Origin: Candidatus Poribacteria bacterium
GTDB lineage: Bacteria; Poribacteria; WGA-4E; WGA-3G
Direction of reading: 5' to 3'
Assembly: GCA_022827625.1 (NCBI GenBank)
Contig: JAJEIE010000036.1
Span: 1-60,872, forward strand
DNA length: 60,872 nt
In this document: positions 60,258 to 60,872 of the stretch, one piece after another
How the letters are laid out: the number at the start of each line of letters is the position of its first letter
Numbering within the stretch: the stretch's first letter is position 1
Made by a program: the position numbers and the translations under genes
The notes under the pieces: generated by a model
Database searches by the model: none
What the model was told of the DNA's origin: nothing
What the model saw: only the letters and a program-made list of their open reading frames with translations

Positions 60258-60872
60258 TTACACCGTCTCCACAACGGGATCGCAAGCAGCCCGTAAGATG
60301 TTTATCGCAGCGTTGATATCTCGGTCGTGGTGTGAACCACATTCGGGACATGTCCACTGCCTATCTGAAAGTGTTAGGTTTTTGTTGTGATGTCCACAGT
60401 CCGAACAAGGTTTCGTTGTAGCTGTCCACTGTCCTACTTGACGGAAATCACGATTATGTTTGAAACACTTGAGCTTCAAAATCTCAAGAAACTCTCCGAA
60501 AGCGAGGTCAGAGACTTTGCGTCCCCACAGGCGTTTCATACCGCGAAGGTTCAACGTCTCGGTCGCGATAACGTCAAACCGCTCGCACAAGTCGGTTGCC
60601 AACTTCCAATGCCAATCTCTGCGTTGGTTGGTGATATGTCTGTAGAGTCGCGCCAACTCATAGACCGCACGCCACCAGTTACTCGAACCTTTGACTTTTC
60701 GACTCAGGGACTTATTGAGTTTTCGGAGTTGAGTCAAGGACTGTTTCAAGAATTGTGGAGATTGTATTTTCTCTGCGTTGCTCAATGTCAAAAATGCGTC
60801 TTTCATGCCGAAGTCTGCGCCTACACTTTCACCCGTAGCAGGCAGCACTTCTTTGGAAGTATCATCGGTTAC
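60258..60872 (-). CDS. tnpB: TnpB-type nuclease, 5' end outside the window
   Basis: The frame is open to the window edge; about 204 residues are visible, so the N-terminal helical part is missing. The RuvC motifs are present: GADFGMKDAFLTL (Asp), IATETLNLRGMK (Glu) and HHDRDINAAINIL (Asp), with the zinc ribbon CSDCGHHNKNLTLSDRQWTCPECGS. It is closely related to the 16.5-kb tnpB (LTLSDR.WTCPECGSHHDRD.NAAINIL identical) but not the same copy. By family knowledge an RNA-guided nuclease. Again no tnpA is visible in the window. Confidence 0.93.
   Translation of the reverse strand, partial: VTDDTSKEVLPATGESVGADFGMKDAFLTLSNAEKIQSPQFLKQSLTQLRKLNKSLSRKVKGSSNWWRAVYELARLYRHITNQRRDWHWKLATDLCERFDVIATETLNLRGMKRLWGRKVSDLAFGEFLEILKLKCFKHNRDFRQVGQWTATTKPCSDCGHHNKNLTLSDRQWTCPECGSHHDRDINAAINILRAACDPVVETV

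Overview
The window reads as a chromosomal segment of an uncultured, moderately AT-rich Gram-negative-type bacterium. The gene mix points to Candidatus Poribacteria or a close relative: three phytanoyl-CoA-dioxygenase-like proteins, a DUF5117/DUF5118-type metalloprotease, a DUF5916 outer-membrane protein, a solitary retropepsin-like protease, a CehA/McbA hydrolase, two enolase-superfamily enzymes and many GNATs. A TonB-dependent receptor and several signal peptides indicate an outer membrane. This assignment is inference from gene content; no rRNA or tRNA gene was seen.

Layout. 1-281 is the right end of an IS200/IS605-like element whose tnpB lies outside the window. 282-11027 is mostly minus strand: double GNAT, secreted zinc metalloprotease, PhyH, (plus-strand) alcohol dehydrogenase, SAF-domain dehydrogenase, GNAT, aspartyl protease, DUF5916 barrel. 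11.5-14.7 kb holds a small exported-protein gene interrupted by TGA and a tandem trypsin-like/TPR protein. 16.3-17.74 kb is a tnpB-only element with promoter, 5' hairpin and right-end hairpin. 17.9-24.7 kb has a DUF4258/DUF2283-like pair, sulfotransferase, rhamnonate-dehydratase-like enolase, P-loop kinase, methyltransferase, adenosine-deaminase-like enzyme, GNAT and Gfo/Idh oxidoreductase. 25-30.5 kb has RsgA with an unusual N-terminal extension, a CehA/McbA hydrolase and two PhyH proteins.

30.6-43.7 kb is the most distinctive stretch. It has two paralogous ECF sigma factors, each fused through a transmembrane helix to a different predicted periplasmic domain, the first next to a TonB-dependent receptor. 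Between them lies tyrS, preceded by a promoter, a 49-codon leader ORF containing Tyr-Leu-Tyr-Leu-Tyr, and a strong intrinsic terminator, which together look like ribosome-mediated attenuation. An ADP-ribosyltransferase-like/HEAT protein, an APH-like kinase, a GNAT and a HAD phosphatase follow tyrS.

43.8-60.9 kb is a run of small enzymes and accessory genes: GNATs, a VOC protein, methyltransferases, a degenerate enolase, pectate lyase, ABM and ASCH proteins, a HigBA-like toxin-antitoxin pair, sugar isomerase, RecF/SMC-like ATPase, gamma-glutamyltransferase, NylC/DmpA-type Ntn hydrolase, tartrate/malate dehydrogenase, DUF4037, ankyrin repeats and GNAT. It ends in a partial tnpB on the minus strand. 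Intergenic spaces carry a dispersed palindromic repeat family. Most genes have clear AGGAG-type ribosome binding sites, and several have recognisable sigma-70 promoters with 17-18 bp spacers.
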